Assembly: GCA_014729775.1 (NCBI GenBank)
Contig: WJJJ01000018.1
Location: 1 to 32,544 of the forward strand
Origin: Candidatus Omnitrophota bacterium
GTDB taxonomy: Bacteria > Omnitrophota > Gorgyraeia > Duberdicusellales > 4484-171
Direction of reading: 5' to 3'
DNA: 32,544 nt
Shown here: one piece after another, positions 24,502 through 31,423 of the stretch
Numbering within the stretch: the first letter of the stretch is position 1
Layout: each line of letters starts with the position of its first letter
The notes under the pieces: generated by a model
Told to the model about the DNA's origin: nothing
Database searches by the model: none
The model's input: the letters and a program-made list of their open reading frames with translations, nothing else
Translations under genes and position numbers: made by a program

Positions 24502-25545
24502 ATGGAAAAAGAATCCCGTAATATTCTTGTGGTGTCGGTGAATTGGCTGGGAGACGCGGTGATGCTTACTCCGGGATTAAAGGCCGTGAAGGAAAGGTTT
24601 CCGGCATCCCGTCTTTCGGTGATGTGCGTTACCCGGCTCGAGGAATTCTTTTCCGGAAATCCTTATGTGGACGAAGTCCTGGTTTTCGACGAAAAGACTC
24701 ATCACGCCGGCATCAAAGCGAAAATAGAGTATTCGCGCAATTTGCGGGCACGTAACTTCGACATTGTTTTTTGTGTGCAGCGATCCTTGACCCGTCTATT
24801 GTTGTGCGCGCTCGCGGGTATCCCCGAGCGGGTTGGGTACTCCCGGCGAAAAACCGCGCTGCTGCTTACGCACCGCGTTTCTGATCCGGGTGACCGAATA
24901 CATCGGCAGGACCGCTACTGTCTGTTGTTCGAACATTACGGTATTCCCGTGAGAGAAAAAATGAATTTCGTGTCAGTTCCGGAGTTCGCCCGGTCCGAAT
25001 CCAACGCGCTGCTTTCCGGAGTGCTGGGACGGGCTGATCACCTGGTGGGAGTGCAGCCTTCCGCGAACTGGGACGCGAAACGCTGGCCGCCTCAGCGGTT
25101 CGCCGCGGTGTGCGACAAGCTTATCCGGGAAAAAAACTGCGCGGTGGTCTGTATCGGCACCGAAGGGGACCGGTCCGTCGTTGAGCAGATGAGCGCGTTG
25201 ATGGAAGAGCCTCTCTATAACCTTCTGGGAAAAACCACTCTGCTTTCGCTGTGCGCGGTTCTGGAGCATTGCGATCTTTTTCTCTCCAATGACTCGGGTC
25301 CGGCGCATGTGTCGGCCGGTCTGGGAATTCCGACGGTGGTGCTGTTCGGACCCACCGACGCCCGGGTGACCGGTCCGCGAGGTTCGCGCGTAAAGGTACT
25401 GCAAAAACCGGTTTCCTGCACGATTCCCTGTTACCGCGCTGAATGCGCGCGCAATATGTGTATGGAGAAGATAGAGGTAGATGAGGTGTACCGCTGCGCC
25501 GTCGCTCAGCTCGGCGGCATCCAGGAATACTCTCGTACAGAATGA
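24502..25545 (+). CDS. GT9 heptosyltransferase (WaaF-like)
   Basis: This enzyme of the ADP-heptose:LPS heptosyltransferase family assembles inner core LPS in the cytoplasm. The N-terminal signature NILVVSVNWLGDAVM and the C-terminal SNDSGPAHVSAGLGIPTVVLFGPTD are typical, with QPSANWDAKRWP as the substrate-binding stretch. ATG 24502 is chosen over TTG 24499 (347 residues). A four-Cys cluster (CTIPC...EC...MCM) lies near the C-terminus. It overlaps the next gene by ATGA. The best match by eye is heptosyltransferase II, but the acceptor is not determinable. Confidence 0.88.
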   Translation: MEKESRNILVVSVNWLGDAVMLTPGLKAVKERFPASRLSVMCVTRLEEFFSGNPYVDEVLVFDEKTHHAGIKAKIEYSRNLRARNFDIVFCVQRSLTRLLLCALAGIPERVGYSRRKTALLLTHRVSDPGDRIHRQDRYCLLFEHYGIPVREKMNFVSVPEFARSESNALLSGVLGRADHLVGVQPSANWDAKRWPPQRFAAVCDKLIREKNCAVVCIGTEGDRSVVEQMSALMEEPLYNLLGKTTLLSLCAVLEHCDLFLSNDSGPAHVSAGLGIPTVVLFGPTDARVTGPRGSRVKVLQKPVSCTIPCYRAECARNMCMEKIEVDEVYRCAVAQLGGIQEYSRTE

Positions 25546-26522
25546 GACGAAAGAAGCATATCCGGTCCATTCTGGTAAATTTCCCCACTAATTTAGGGGA
25601 TGTAATTTTGACATTTCCGGCCGTGGACGCCCTGCGAGCTTCTTATTTTCAGAGCAGAATCACCGCGATTTCTTCGCCTCAGAGCAAAACATTGTTGCTG
25701 GCCAACCGCAGAATTACGGAAGTCGCGGTATTTAAGAAGCAGTGGAGGTTGAAACAAAAAAAGAAATTCGCCTGCGAATTGCGCGGCAGATATGATCTGG
25801 TGGTAGATTTTAAAAATTCCCTGCTTCCCTTCGTAACCGGCGGAAGACACCATACGCCCTTTATCCGTAAATTTCCTTCCGACATGCACCAGAAAGACCG
25901 CTACCTCAGTCTGATAAGGAGATTCTGCGACGGCGGCGATGCCGATCAAAACAGCATTGAGCTGTCGCCGGTCCAACAGCAGCAATGGGAGAATTTTTCG
26001 CTTCCGCGAGCGATATTCGTTTCTTGCGCGTCCCGGTCTCCGTTCAAAAGATATCCCTACCGGGAATGTGCACAGGCGGTGAAAAAAATCGCAGAACGTT
26101 ACCCTGTTGCGGTAGTCGGGGAGGAACGCGACAGAGACTATTACGGTGATATTCTTTCCCGGCCCAATGTATATGATCTGGTCGGAAAGACGTCTCTTCC
26201 GGAAGTGTTCTTTTTGATGAAGCGATATTGCGATCTTCTTGTTTCGGTAGACTCCGCTATTCTGCACATTGCCAGCTATCTGAACTTGCCCGTGGTCGCG
26301 CTGTTCGGCCCGACCGATCCCCGCCGCTACGGTCCGTTTTCCCGCCGGCACAGGGTGCTGCGGCGGGATATGGCCTGCGCTGCCTGCCGGCGGCTGACCT
26401 GTGAAAAACAAAATGATTCCTGTATGCATATCGATCCGCAGTCCGTGGTCGACGCGGCTGAAGAGATAAGGAAAGGGCACGATGCACAGGCAACTGAAGA
26501 GAATACTTTTGATCCGAACTGA
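25542..26522 (+). CDS. GT9 heptosyltransferase-like protein
   Basis: This is a second, divergent GT9 enzyme of 326 residues. SILVNFPTNLGDVILTFPAVDAL and SVDSAILHIASYLNLPVVALFGPTDPRRYG are the family blocks. The usual N-D-S-G before PAH is here V-D-S-A-I-L-H. A C-terminal Cys cluster CAAC...TC...SCM is present. The start overlaps the previous stop; the end overlaps the next start by 41 nt. It is most likely a core glycosyltransferase, with unknown acceptor. Confidence 0.85.
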   Translation: MRRKKHIRSILVNFPTNLGDVILTFPAVDALRASYFQSRITAISSPQSKTLLLANRRITEVAVFKKQWRLKQKKKFACELRGRYDLVVDFKNSLLPFVTGGRHHTPFIRKFPSDMHQKDRYLSLIRRFCDGGDADQNSIELSPVQQQQWENFSLPRAIFVSCASRSPFKRYPYRECAQAVKKIAERYPVAVVGEERDRDYYGDILSRPNVYDLVGKTSLPEVFFLMKRYCDLLVSVDSAILHIASYLNLPVVALFGPTDPRRYGPFSRRHRVLRRDMACAACRRLTCEKQNDSCMHIDPQSVVDAAEEIRKGHDAQATEENTFDPN

Positions 26523-27528
26523 CCGGATCGGAGATCTGGTGCTTTCAACGCCGGCGATCGAAAATCTCCGGCGTGCGTATCCCCGGGCCTACATCGCGTG
26601 CATCTGCAGGCAGTATACGAAGGAAGTACTTGAAAATAATCCGTTTTTAAACGAAGTGATCGTATACGAGAAGGAAGGCCGGCATCATTCCTGGTGGCAA
26701 ACGATACGGTTTGCCCGAAACGTAGCACGGAAAGATTTCGACGCGGCATTCATCCTGCACGCGTCGCGGCGGGCGCATCTCATCGCGTTGCTTGCCGGTA
26801 TCCCGGTACGGATCGGCTGGGACCGCAAGACCGCGTGGGCACTGACCCGCCGGGTGCCGCACCGCAAATGGGAAGGAGCTAAACACGAATCAGAGTATAC
26901 GCTCGATCTGCTTCGCGCCTCCGGTATCCCGGTAAAAGAAACACGGCTTTATTTTTCCGTTTCCGAAGAGGCGAAAAGAAAAGCGAAGCGCATGCTGGAG
27001 ACGAAAGGTCTGTCTCCCAATCAGGAATATTTCGCAGTGCATCTTTCCGCATCATGTCCCGCGAAGCAGTGGCCTTTTCGTAATTTTTTCTGCGTGATGG
27101 AAAAAGTTCACGCGCACAGCGGGCTTGCGGCAGTCGTGATCGGAAGCGGGTCAGATTCTCGAGGGAAAAGCATGTTTGCACCACACCCCTGGATCATTGA
27201 TCTGCGCGGAGAGACCACTTTGAAGGAAACCGGCGCGGTGTTGTCACGGGCGCGAATTCTGATTACCAATGATTCCGGGCCGGCGCACATCGCGGCGGCG
27301 CTGGGAGTTCCGGTGGTATCGTTATTCGGCTACCATGATCCGGCCTTGTCTCCGGTCCGCTGGCGGCCGTTAGGGGAGGGATCGAAGGTGCTGCATAAGG
27401 ATGTCGGATGTGAAGTGTGTGCCGGCGACCGTTGCCTTCGGGATTACGCCTGTATTCGGGCTATTACGCCGGAGGAGGTGTTTGACAGCGCACACGCGGT
27501 GCTGGCCCAGCCTTCCGGAAGTGAGTGA
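26482..27528 (+). CDS. GT9 heptosyltransferase
   Basis: This third stand-alone GT9 enzyme has 348 residues. ILLIRTDRIGDLVLSTPAIENL at the N-terminus and TNDSGPAHIAAALGVPVVSLFGYHDP at the C-terminus identify the family; SASCPAKQWP is the middle motif. The ribosome site GGAAAGGG is 6 nt before ATG 26482, which sits 41 nt inside the preceding gene, so coupling is likely. A C-terminal Cys cluster CEVC...RC...AC is present. It is the last protein gene of the long run; a tRNA promoter begins 18 nt downstream. Confidence 0.88.
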   Translation: MHRQLKRILLIRTDRIGDLVLSTPAIENLRRAYPRAYIACICRQYTKEVLENNPFLNEVIVYEKEGRHHSWWQTIRFARNVARKDFDAAFILHASRRAHLIALLAGIPVRIGWDRKTAWALTRRVPHRKWEGAKHESEYTLDLLRASGIPVKETRLYFSVSEEAKRKAKRMLETKGLSPNQEYFAVHLSASCPAKQWPFRNFFCVMEKVHAHSGLAAVVIGSGSDSRGKSMFAPHPWIIDLRGETTLKETGAVLSRARILITNDSGPAHIAAALGVPVVSLFGYHDPALSPVRWRPLGEGSKVLHKDVGCEVCAGDRCLRDYACIRAITPEEVFDSAHAVLAQPSGSE

Positions 27529-27545
27529 GGCAAAGAAAAACGGCC

Positions 27546-27573
27546 TTTACACAGGTGTGTATGCCGGTATAAT
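27546..27573 (+). promoter_or_regulatory. tRNA-Pro/tRNA-Arg promoter
   Basis: TTTACA (27546-27551) and TATAAT (27568-27573) are spaced 16 bp. The start site is predicted near 27580. A 12-bp palindrome GTATCCGGATAC (27584-27595) and a 7-bp stem CCCGCAC/GTGCGGG (27599-27625) lie between it and the tRNA-like sequences. The -35 context CCTTTACAC recurs before tRNA-His. Confidence 0.7.
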
Positions 27574-27621
27574 GAATAATTCCGTATCCGGATACGTACC
27601 CGCACGGGTCACAGGACTGTG

Positions 27622-27690
27622 CGGGAGGTAGCGTAGTTTGGCTTAGCGGGCCCGCCTGAGGCGGCAGATCGGGAGTCTGCGCAGGGAATG
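27622..27690 (+). pseudogene. tRNA-Pro 5'-half duplicate (degenerate)
   Basis: Bases 27622-27648 are identical over 27 nt to the acceptor strand and D arm of the real tRNA-Pro at 27736-27762. After that the copy diverges: the anticodon arm becomes a CCGCC-TGA-GGCGG hairpin with no 7-nt anticodon loop. A GGGAGT piece recalls the T arm, and no 3' acceptor strand CCTCCCG follows. It cannot fold into a normal tRNA by eye. The right end is approximate. It may be a decayed copy, a duplication scar, or a tRNA-derived structure in the precursor. Confidence 0.6.
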
Positions 27691-27735
27691 CGCGAGAATA
27701 GATAACCGGCATGAGTGGGGTTGGAGAATATTTTT

Positions 27736-27811
27736 CGGGAGGTAGCGTAGTTTGGCTTAGCGCGTCTGCTTTGGGAGCAGAAGACCGGGAGTTCGAATCT
27801 CCCCCTCCCGA
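27736..27811 (+). tRNA. tRNA-Pro (anticodon UGG)
   Basis: The acceptor stem CGGGAGG pairs perfectly with CCTCCCG, with discriminator A. The anticodon stem TCTGC/GCAGA encloses loop TTTGGGA, giving anticodon TGG (27772-27774). The T arm is GGGAG-TTCGAAT-CTCCC. CCA is not encoded. It reads Pro CCN codons. Confidence 0.95.
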
Positions 27812-27848
27812 TGTTCCTGAACGAAGCGAATAACTTGAGCGTAGTGAC

Positions 27849-27925
27849 GCGCCCGTAGCTCAATCGGATAGAGCATCGGCCTTCTAAGCCGAGGGTTGCA
27901 GGTTCGATCCCTGCCGGGCGCGCCA
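27849..27925 (+). tRNA. tRNA-Arg (anticodon UCU)
   Basis: The acceptor stem GCGCCCG pairs with CGGGCGC, discriminator G, and CCA is encoded (27923-27925), unlike in tRNA-Pro. The anticodon stem TCGGC/GCCGA holds loop CTTCTAA, anticodon TCT (27883-27885). The T loop TTCGATC is canonical. It reads AGA/AGG. Confidence 0.95.
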
Positions 27926-27972
27926 ATTCTCGCGGAAAAAATATACTGGCCTTTCGCGAGGCAAGGAGTGGT

Positions 27973-29235
27973 ATGGCAAAAAAGAGAAGAAATACCCGTG
28001 AAAAAGAAGTGAATGCGGTTCAGCGGTTCCTTTTGAGAGGACTAGGCTGGACTTTTTTATGCGTCGCAGGATTGATGCTGCTGGGATACGCAGCCGTCTT
28101 TGTCTATGTGAACACGCAGGGAGAACGGATTTTCCTTCGCGGGCTGAAGGAGCAGACCGGTATTGAGGCGACCGTGGAAAGTGTGTCTTTACGTTTTCCG
28201 TTTACTCTGAGTGTCCGCACGCTGGAGTCCGAAACAATTTCCTGTCGTACGCTGAACGCCGTGTTCTTGTTTTATCATCCTGCCCGGCGCGAAATTGTTT
28301 TCCGTAAGGTGTACCTTGAGGGCGCGCGAATTCAATTCCGGAGGGAAGGGGAAAGGATCGTTCTGCCTCTGCCGAAGATCAAGAAAAAAGGGGAGGATCG
28401 CTATCTACTGAAAAAACCGGAACAGGCGCGGCTGCCGGAGGTGTCTCAGGAAGAGGCGGCGGAACCCCCACCGTATCAGATTGTCGCGAGAAAAATCATC
28501 CTCAAAGATTCAGATCTCGTGTTTGAAGACCGTTCTTCCGAAGAGCCGTTCCGGGCGGTCTTGGAGAACGTCCAGGCGGAACTCAAGGATTTTAGTTATG
28601 CGGAAAAACCGAGTTATCAGGTTGACCTGCGGGCGGGGCTGCGCGCGGGTTCATTTTTTTCCGAACGCGCGGTAAAAATACGGGGTTGGGCCGATCATCG
28701 CGAGCGGCACATGGATCTGGAGTTTCAGCTGGACAGAATTCGGTACCGGGCGTTCGCTCATTATTATCCTCCGTTCTGGAAGCCGGAACATCTGGGGATC
28801 AAAAACGCGGTGTTGTCATTTGCGTCCCGATGGACTGCCGAAAATAATAATTTGGTCGTGGACAGCACGCTTACGCTGGATCAGATTGAGTATGTGCAGG
28901 TACAGGAAGGGGAGGAAAAAAACGCAACGCGGAATCTGAAAACGATCCTTGCTTTACTGCGCGGCCCCCGCGAAAAACCGGTGCTGAATTTCAAAATCAA
29001 AACGAAAATGGATGAGCCGAAGTTTGATTTGTCCTCGATCCAGGCAGATATCGGTAAACAAATAAAAATCGGTCCCGCGATGCTGTTTGAGAATTTCTTC
29101 GGAAAGGTGAAATCGGGAGTGAATGAAGGGGTGGAAGAGACCAAAGAAATGACGGTTGATCGCGCCGTGGACGTGCTCAAAGAGGCCGGTGAGGGCATAG
29201 TCGACACCATGAAGGAAATGCTGGGGATTGAATAA
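27973..29235 (+). CDS. Membrane-anchored AsmA/DUF748-like protein
   Basis: This 420-residue protein has a basic N-terminus, one transmembrane segment (about residues 20-46), and a long mainly beta-strand periplasmic region. Pieces such as GIEATVESVSLRFPFTLSVRTLE, VYLEGARIQFRREG and VARKIILKDSDLVFEDRS resemble the AsmA-like/DUF748 envelope proteins linked to lipid transport between membranes. A helical tail (about 380-420) follows. A good AAGGAG lies 5 nt upstream of ATG 27973. The family call is by pattern only. A role in outer membrane lipid homeostasis is inference, though consistent with the LPS genes upstream. Confidence 0.6.
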   Translation: MAKKRRNTREKEVNAVQRFLLRGLGWTFLCVAGLMLLGYAAVFVYVNTQGERIFLRGLKEQTGIEATVESVSLRFPFTLSVRTLESETISCRTLNAVFLFYHPARREIVFRKVYLEGARIQFRREGERIVLPLPKIKKKGEDRYLLKKPEQARLPEVSQEEAAEPPPYQIVARKIILKDSDLVFEDRSSEEPFRAVLENVQAELKDFSYAEKPSYQVDLRAGLRAGSFFSERAVKIRGWADHRERHMDLEFQLDRIRYRAFAHYYPPFWKPEHLGIKNAVLSFASRWTAENNNLVVDSTLTLDQIEYVQVQEGEEKNATRNLKTILALLRGPREKPVLNFKIKTKMDEPKFDLSSIQADIGKQIKIGPAMLFENFFGKVKSGVNEGVEETKEMTVDRAVDVLKEAGEGIVDTMKEMLGIE

Positions 29236-29246
29236 GGGGAGTTGCG

Positions 29247-29747
29247 ATGGCAAACGAACGATTGTCGAATTTGATCGGGGAATATCGCAGAGTGATTCAT
29301 ATCCTTCGCACTATCCGAGGGGATCTTCTTCGAATGGAGACCGCACTGGAAGTCGCCAAGGGCTTAAAGCGTGAACTGAACGGAGAGCTGGAACGGGCGC
29401 AACGGTCGGGGAAACAGGAGCGGGTTGCTTTCTGGAAAGAAGTAATTGAAGAGTATTTCTGCCGTGACGAAGGATTTCCTACCGAGCAAGAATTGAAATC
29501 GGCGAGGGAGGCGGTGGAGGCCAAGTACAAAGAGGAAATGTATTATAACCGCAAACTGAAAGTGATCGGCAAGTTGCTGGGGAGCCGCGAAGTCGAGCTG
29601 TTGGAGAATTACGACCGGAAAAATCTGTATATGGGAAACGACCAATCGTCCCGCCGGCACGCTCACGCGGTCGACGAGGAGGAAGAGGAGAAGGCCTTTC
29701 AGGAAGAGAAGGAAAGAAAGAAACGGGTGGCGTTCGATAAAATGTGA
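29247..29747 (+). CDS. Hypothetical charged coiled-coil protein
   Basis: This 166-residue protein is not recognised. It is strongly helical, with heptad-like charged stretches (residues 1-65 and 75-125) and a C-terminal run of acidic then basic residues (DEEEEEKAFQEEKERKKR). No signal peptide or membrane segment is visible. A GGGGAG ribosome site precedes ATG 29247, 11 nt after the AsmA-like gene, so the two are probably co-transcribed. It could be a cytoplasmic partner of that protein, but nothing in the sequence proves it. Confidence 0.65.
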   Translation: MANERLSNLIGEYRRVIHILRTIRGDLLRMETALEVAKGLKRELNGELERAQRSGKQERVAFWKEVIEEYFCRDEGFPTEQELKSAREAVEAKYKEEMYYNRKLKVIGKLLGSREVELLENYDRKNLYMGNDQSSRRHAHAVDEEEEEKAFQEEKERKKRVAFDKM

Positions 29748-29762
29748 GATGGCCAGGGCGCC

Positions 29763-29791
29763 TTTACACCGCGAAAATTTTTTGGTATAAG
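29763..29791 (+). promoter_or_regulatory. tRNA-His promoter
   Basis: TTTACA (29763-29768) and an extended -10 TGGTATAAG (TATAAG 29786-29791) are spaced 17 bp. The start is predicted near 29798, about 41 nt before the mature tRNA-His. The -35 context CCTTTACAC matches that of the tRNA-Pro promoter. Confidence 0.7.
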
Positions 29792-29838
29792 AAAACGCAT
29801 GCCTCAGAGAAGTGTTCATTGATCGAATCTTTCGCGAT

Positions 29839-29916
29839 GGTGGATGTAGCTCAGCTAGGCAGAGCACTTGGTTGTGGCCCAAGAGGTCGCGGGTTCAAAT
29901 CCCGTCATCCACCCCA
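29839..29916 (+). tRNA. tRNA-His (anticodon GUG)
   Basis: The extra G(-1) at 29839 faces C73, the mark of tRNA-His. The acceptor stem GTGGATG pairs with CATCCAC and CCA is encoded (29914-29916). The anticodon stem CTTGG/CCAAG encloses TTGTGGC, anticodon GTG (29874-29876). The T arm is CGGG-TTCAAAT-CCCG. Confidence 0.95.
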
Positions 29917-30205
29917 ACCATTTTATTAATGGGAGAGAGAAACAGCGTAAGCGGGGCCTTTTCGGAATGCGTACAGGCGATGCCGTCTATTTTGCTCGAT
30001 ATTTTCCGCTGGAAGGAAAAACGCATGCAGCGGCATTGTGCCATTGTGCGTGCAGGCGCGGTTTTCGGGGGAAAGAATTTTATCAGCTGTATCCGATTCT
30101 ATTTTGAACAATCGGACAATTCTTCCTGCAGTGCCGCGCGTCTGCGGTGAGTAGACCGCCAGGGAAACCGGATTGCGTAGGTGTTCTTATTCTCCTCAAT
30201 TTTTC
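29917..30205. other. Intergenic stretch without a supported gene
   Basis: No ORF here has a family resemblance or a good start. The track ORFs 29812-30150 and 29868-30107 run through the tRNA-His gene. A small hairpin GCGGT/ACCGC is visible around 30144-30160. Otherwise I see nothing that can be assigned. Confidence 0.6.
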
Positions 30206-30233
30206 TTGCCAAATTCAATTACACACCTATAAT
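30206..30233 (+). promoter_or_regulatory. Strong promoter upstream of the riboswitch region
   Basis: TTGCCA (30206-30211) and TATAAT (30228-30233) are spaced 16 bp. The start is predicted at about 30240. Just downstream lies a TTCGGC/GCCGAA hairpin and an 18-codon ORF beginning at 30241. This transcript could also run into the riboswitch. Confidence 0.65.
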
Positions 30234-30312
30234 GTGTATGATGTGGGCTTCATTCGGCGGACTATGCCGAAGGCTTTCTTCAGGGGAAAATAAATAAAAT
30301 GGCCTTTATCCG

Positions 30313-30341
30313 TTTGCAGAGCGGGAGCGGTGTGGTATACA
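30313..30341 (+). promoter_or_regulatory. Promoter directly ahead of the c-di-GMP riboswitch
   Basis: TTTGCA (30313-30318) and an extended -10 TGGTATACA (TATACA 30336-30341) are spaced 17 bp, with a start near 30348. The aptamer core begins about 33 nt later. Confidence 0.6.
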
Positions 30342-30380
30342 GTAGGTGTAAGGAAAAGACATTGCCGATAGGTGTCCGAC

Positions 30381-30460
30381 AAGAGCAAACTCCGGGAAAC
30401 CGGGGGGCGCAAAGCTATGGACCTAAAAGGCATATGCCTTATGGTTGCCAGGCTGCCGTG
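30381..30460 (+). promoter_or_regulatory. Cyclic-di-GMP class I riboswitch (GEMM motif)
   Basis: The conserved GEMM blocks appear in order: GCAAAC (30385-30390), a GAAA tetraloop closed by CCGG/CCGG (30392-30403), GCGCAAAGC (30407-30415), GGACCTAAA (30419-30427) ahead of the self-complementary hairpin AGGCATATGCCT, then GGTTGCCAGGCTGCCG (30443-30458). The base just before CAAAC is G, equivalent to G20 of the V. cholerae Vc2 aptamer. This favours c-di-GMP over the cGAMP-sensing variants, which have A there. Terminators follow directly, so control is probably by transcription attenuation of the downstream gene. Whether ligand turns it on or off cannot be read from the sequence by eye. P1 boundaries are approximate. 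Confidence 0.88.
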
Positions 30461-30477
30461 GAGAGGAATTATGCCGA

Positions 30478-30505
30478 AACCGCGCCTGGAGAAGCGCGGT
30501 TTTTT
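30478..30505 (+). terminator. Intrinsic terminator 1 (riboswitch expression platform)
   Basis: AACCGCGC (30478-30485) pairs perfectly with GCGCGGTT (30494-30501) over an 8-nt loop, and six Ts run through 30500-30505. It lies about 18 nt after the riboswitch core and ahead of the gene at 30595. Confidence 0.9.
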
Positions 30506-30515
30506 GCCATGAGCG

Positions 30516-30545
30516 GCCTGCGTCCTGAACGCGCGGGCTTTTTTT
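30516..30545 (+). terminator. Intrinsic terminator 2, in tandem
   Basis: GCCTGCG (30516-30522) pairs with CGCGGGC (30532-30538) with one T-G wobble over a 9-nt loop, followed by seven Ts (30539-30545). It lies only 11 nt after the first terminator's T-run. Confidence 0.78.
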
Positions 30546-30594
30546 AGGGACGATCGGGCTTCGATAAGGATGCAACACAGGAGGAGGCGGGGAG

Positions 30595-31209
30595 ATGTAC
30601 CAGGGAGGAATGAGTATGTGGAAACAAATTATGGTGTTAGTGATAGGGATCGGAACTTTTTCCGCCGCGGGTTATTTTTATCATTCGATGCATACGGCCC
30701 AAGAAATCCCGCTGCAGCGGGTGTTTGAGATGGACGATCTTCACCGGGAGAAAGGACGTATTCTTGTTGACTCTTCGGTTCAGGAAGAATGGGGCAGCGC
30801 GCCAAAAGTCAATCGATTCTCGGTCAGGGTGGAATTTGTCGATCAGGCATCGGACTCCGCCGATTTTTTCGTTGATTCACAGGGTGTTGACTGTGCGTAC
30901 ACTACCCGTGTCGCGATGGAAGGCGCAGACAGGTATCGGAGCCAGGTTTCTTCCCAACGCGGTCAGATTTCGAAAGCGGACATGGACAGGATGGTGTGTG
31001 TCGCGCGTTTTCTGTTCGAACTGCTGGATAAGGAAGGGGATGTGGTCGTGAGAGAAACAACGGATCCTTATCGTTTACGCTTCGGAAGAACAAATAACGT
31101 GCGGGGGACTCTTCGGAATCTGTTCTCGGCAGAGCAGGCAAAATCCGTGCAGCGCGTAGTTCCTTCGATGATTATCGAACAGGTCAGCACCCGTCCCCCC
31201 GATCTTTAG
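30595..31209 (+). CDS. Unknown membrane-anchored protein under c-di-GMP riboswitch control
   Basis: I do not recognise this 204-residue protein. It has one N-terminal transmembrane or signal-anchor segment (about residues 10-27) and a soluble, probably periplasmic remainder. That part includes a beta-rich segment (VNRFSVRVEFVDQASDSADFFVDSQG) and a helical middle. Two start sites each have a well-spaced ribosome site: ATG 30595 behind AGGAGGAGG, and ATG 30616 behind GGGAGGA, giving 204 or 197 residues. The upstream riboswitch indicates a role in the motile-sessile or surface response, by analogy with known c-di-GMP-I targets. That is inference, as no adhesin or pilus motif is visible. Confidence 0.75.
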   Translation: MYQGGMSMWKQIMVLVIGIGTFSAAGYFYHSMHTAQEIPLQRVFEMDDLHREKGRILVDSSVQEEWGSAPKVNRFSVRVEFVDQASDSADFFVDSQGVDCAYTTRVAMEGADRYRSQVSSQRGQISKADMDRMVCVARFLFELLDKEGDVVVRETTDPYRLRFGRTNNVRGTLRNLFSAEQAKSVQRVVPSMIIEQVSTRPPDL

Positions 31210-31350
31210 CCGGCCGGGCTGTATTCCCTCACGAATACTCTGATCCGCAGGAAAAATGAACTTTTGCAGGAAAATTTTGTGTGTTGCGCGGGCAAGGACG
31301 TTCGAATGATGCGGTCAATGGCGTTGAAATTTGCGCGAGCAGAAGAGGGT

Positions 31351-31385
31351 GGGAGTAGAAGAGTGACGGCGTTTCTTCTACTCCC
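31351..31385. terminator. 12-bp inverted repeat between convergent genes
   Basis: GGGAGTAGAAGA (31351-31362) pairs perfectly with TCTTCTACTCCC (31374-31385) over an 11-nt loop. It lies between the convergent ends of the anchored protein gene and the RRM gene. No T-run immediately follows on either strand, although T-rich sequence occurs from 31405 on the + strand. It may act as a bidirectional 3'-end structure. Confidence 0.5.
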
Positions 31386-31423
31386 GTCCGTTAACCGTAA
31401 TTACTTTTTTCCCTTTTTCTTGT

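Noticed and set aside
27464-27926. Minus-strand ORFs across the tRNA cluster (27464-27712 and 27609-27926)
   Set aside because: They are antisense readings of tRNA genes; text such as GIEPATLGLEGRCSIRLSYG and GRFELPVFCSQSRRAKPNYAT is the familiar spurious product of tRNA-Arg and tRNA-Pro.
29744-30150. Plus-strand ORFs through tRNA-His (29744-29929, 29812-30150, 29868-30107)
   Set aside because: Each reads through the mature tRNA, and none has a family resemblance beyond it.
30299-30547. ORF of 82 codons over the riboswitch and terminators
   Set aside because: Its span is explained by the GEMM aptamer and two hairpins, and it has no ribosome site or family pattern.
31351-31385. Inverted repeat as a standard intrinsic terminator
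   Set aside because: The stem is perfect, but there is no immediate T-run on either strand, so it is listed only as a possible 3'-end structure.
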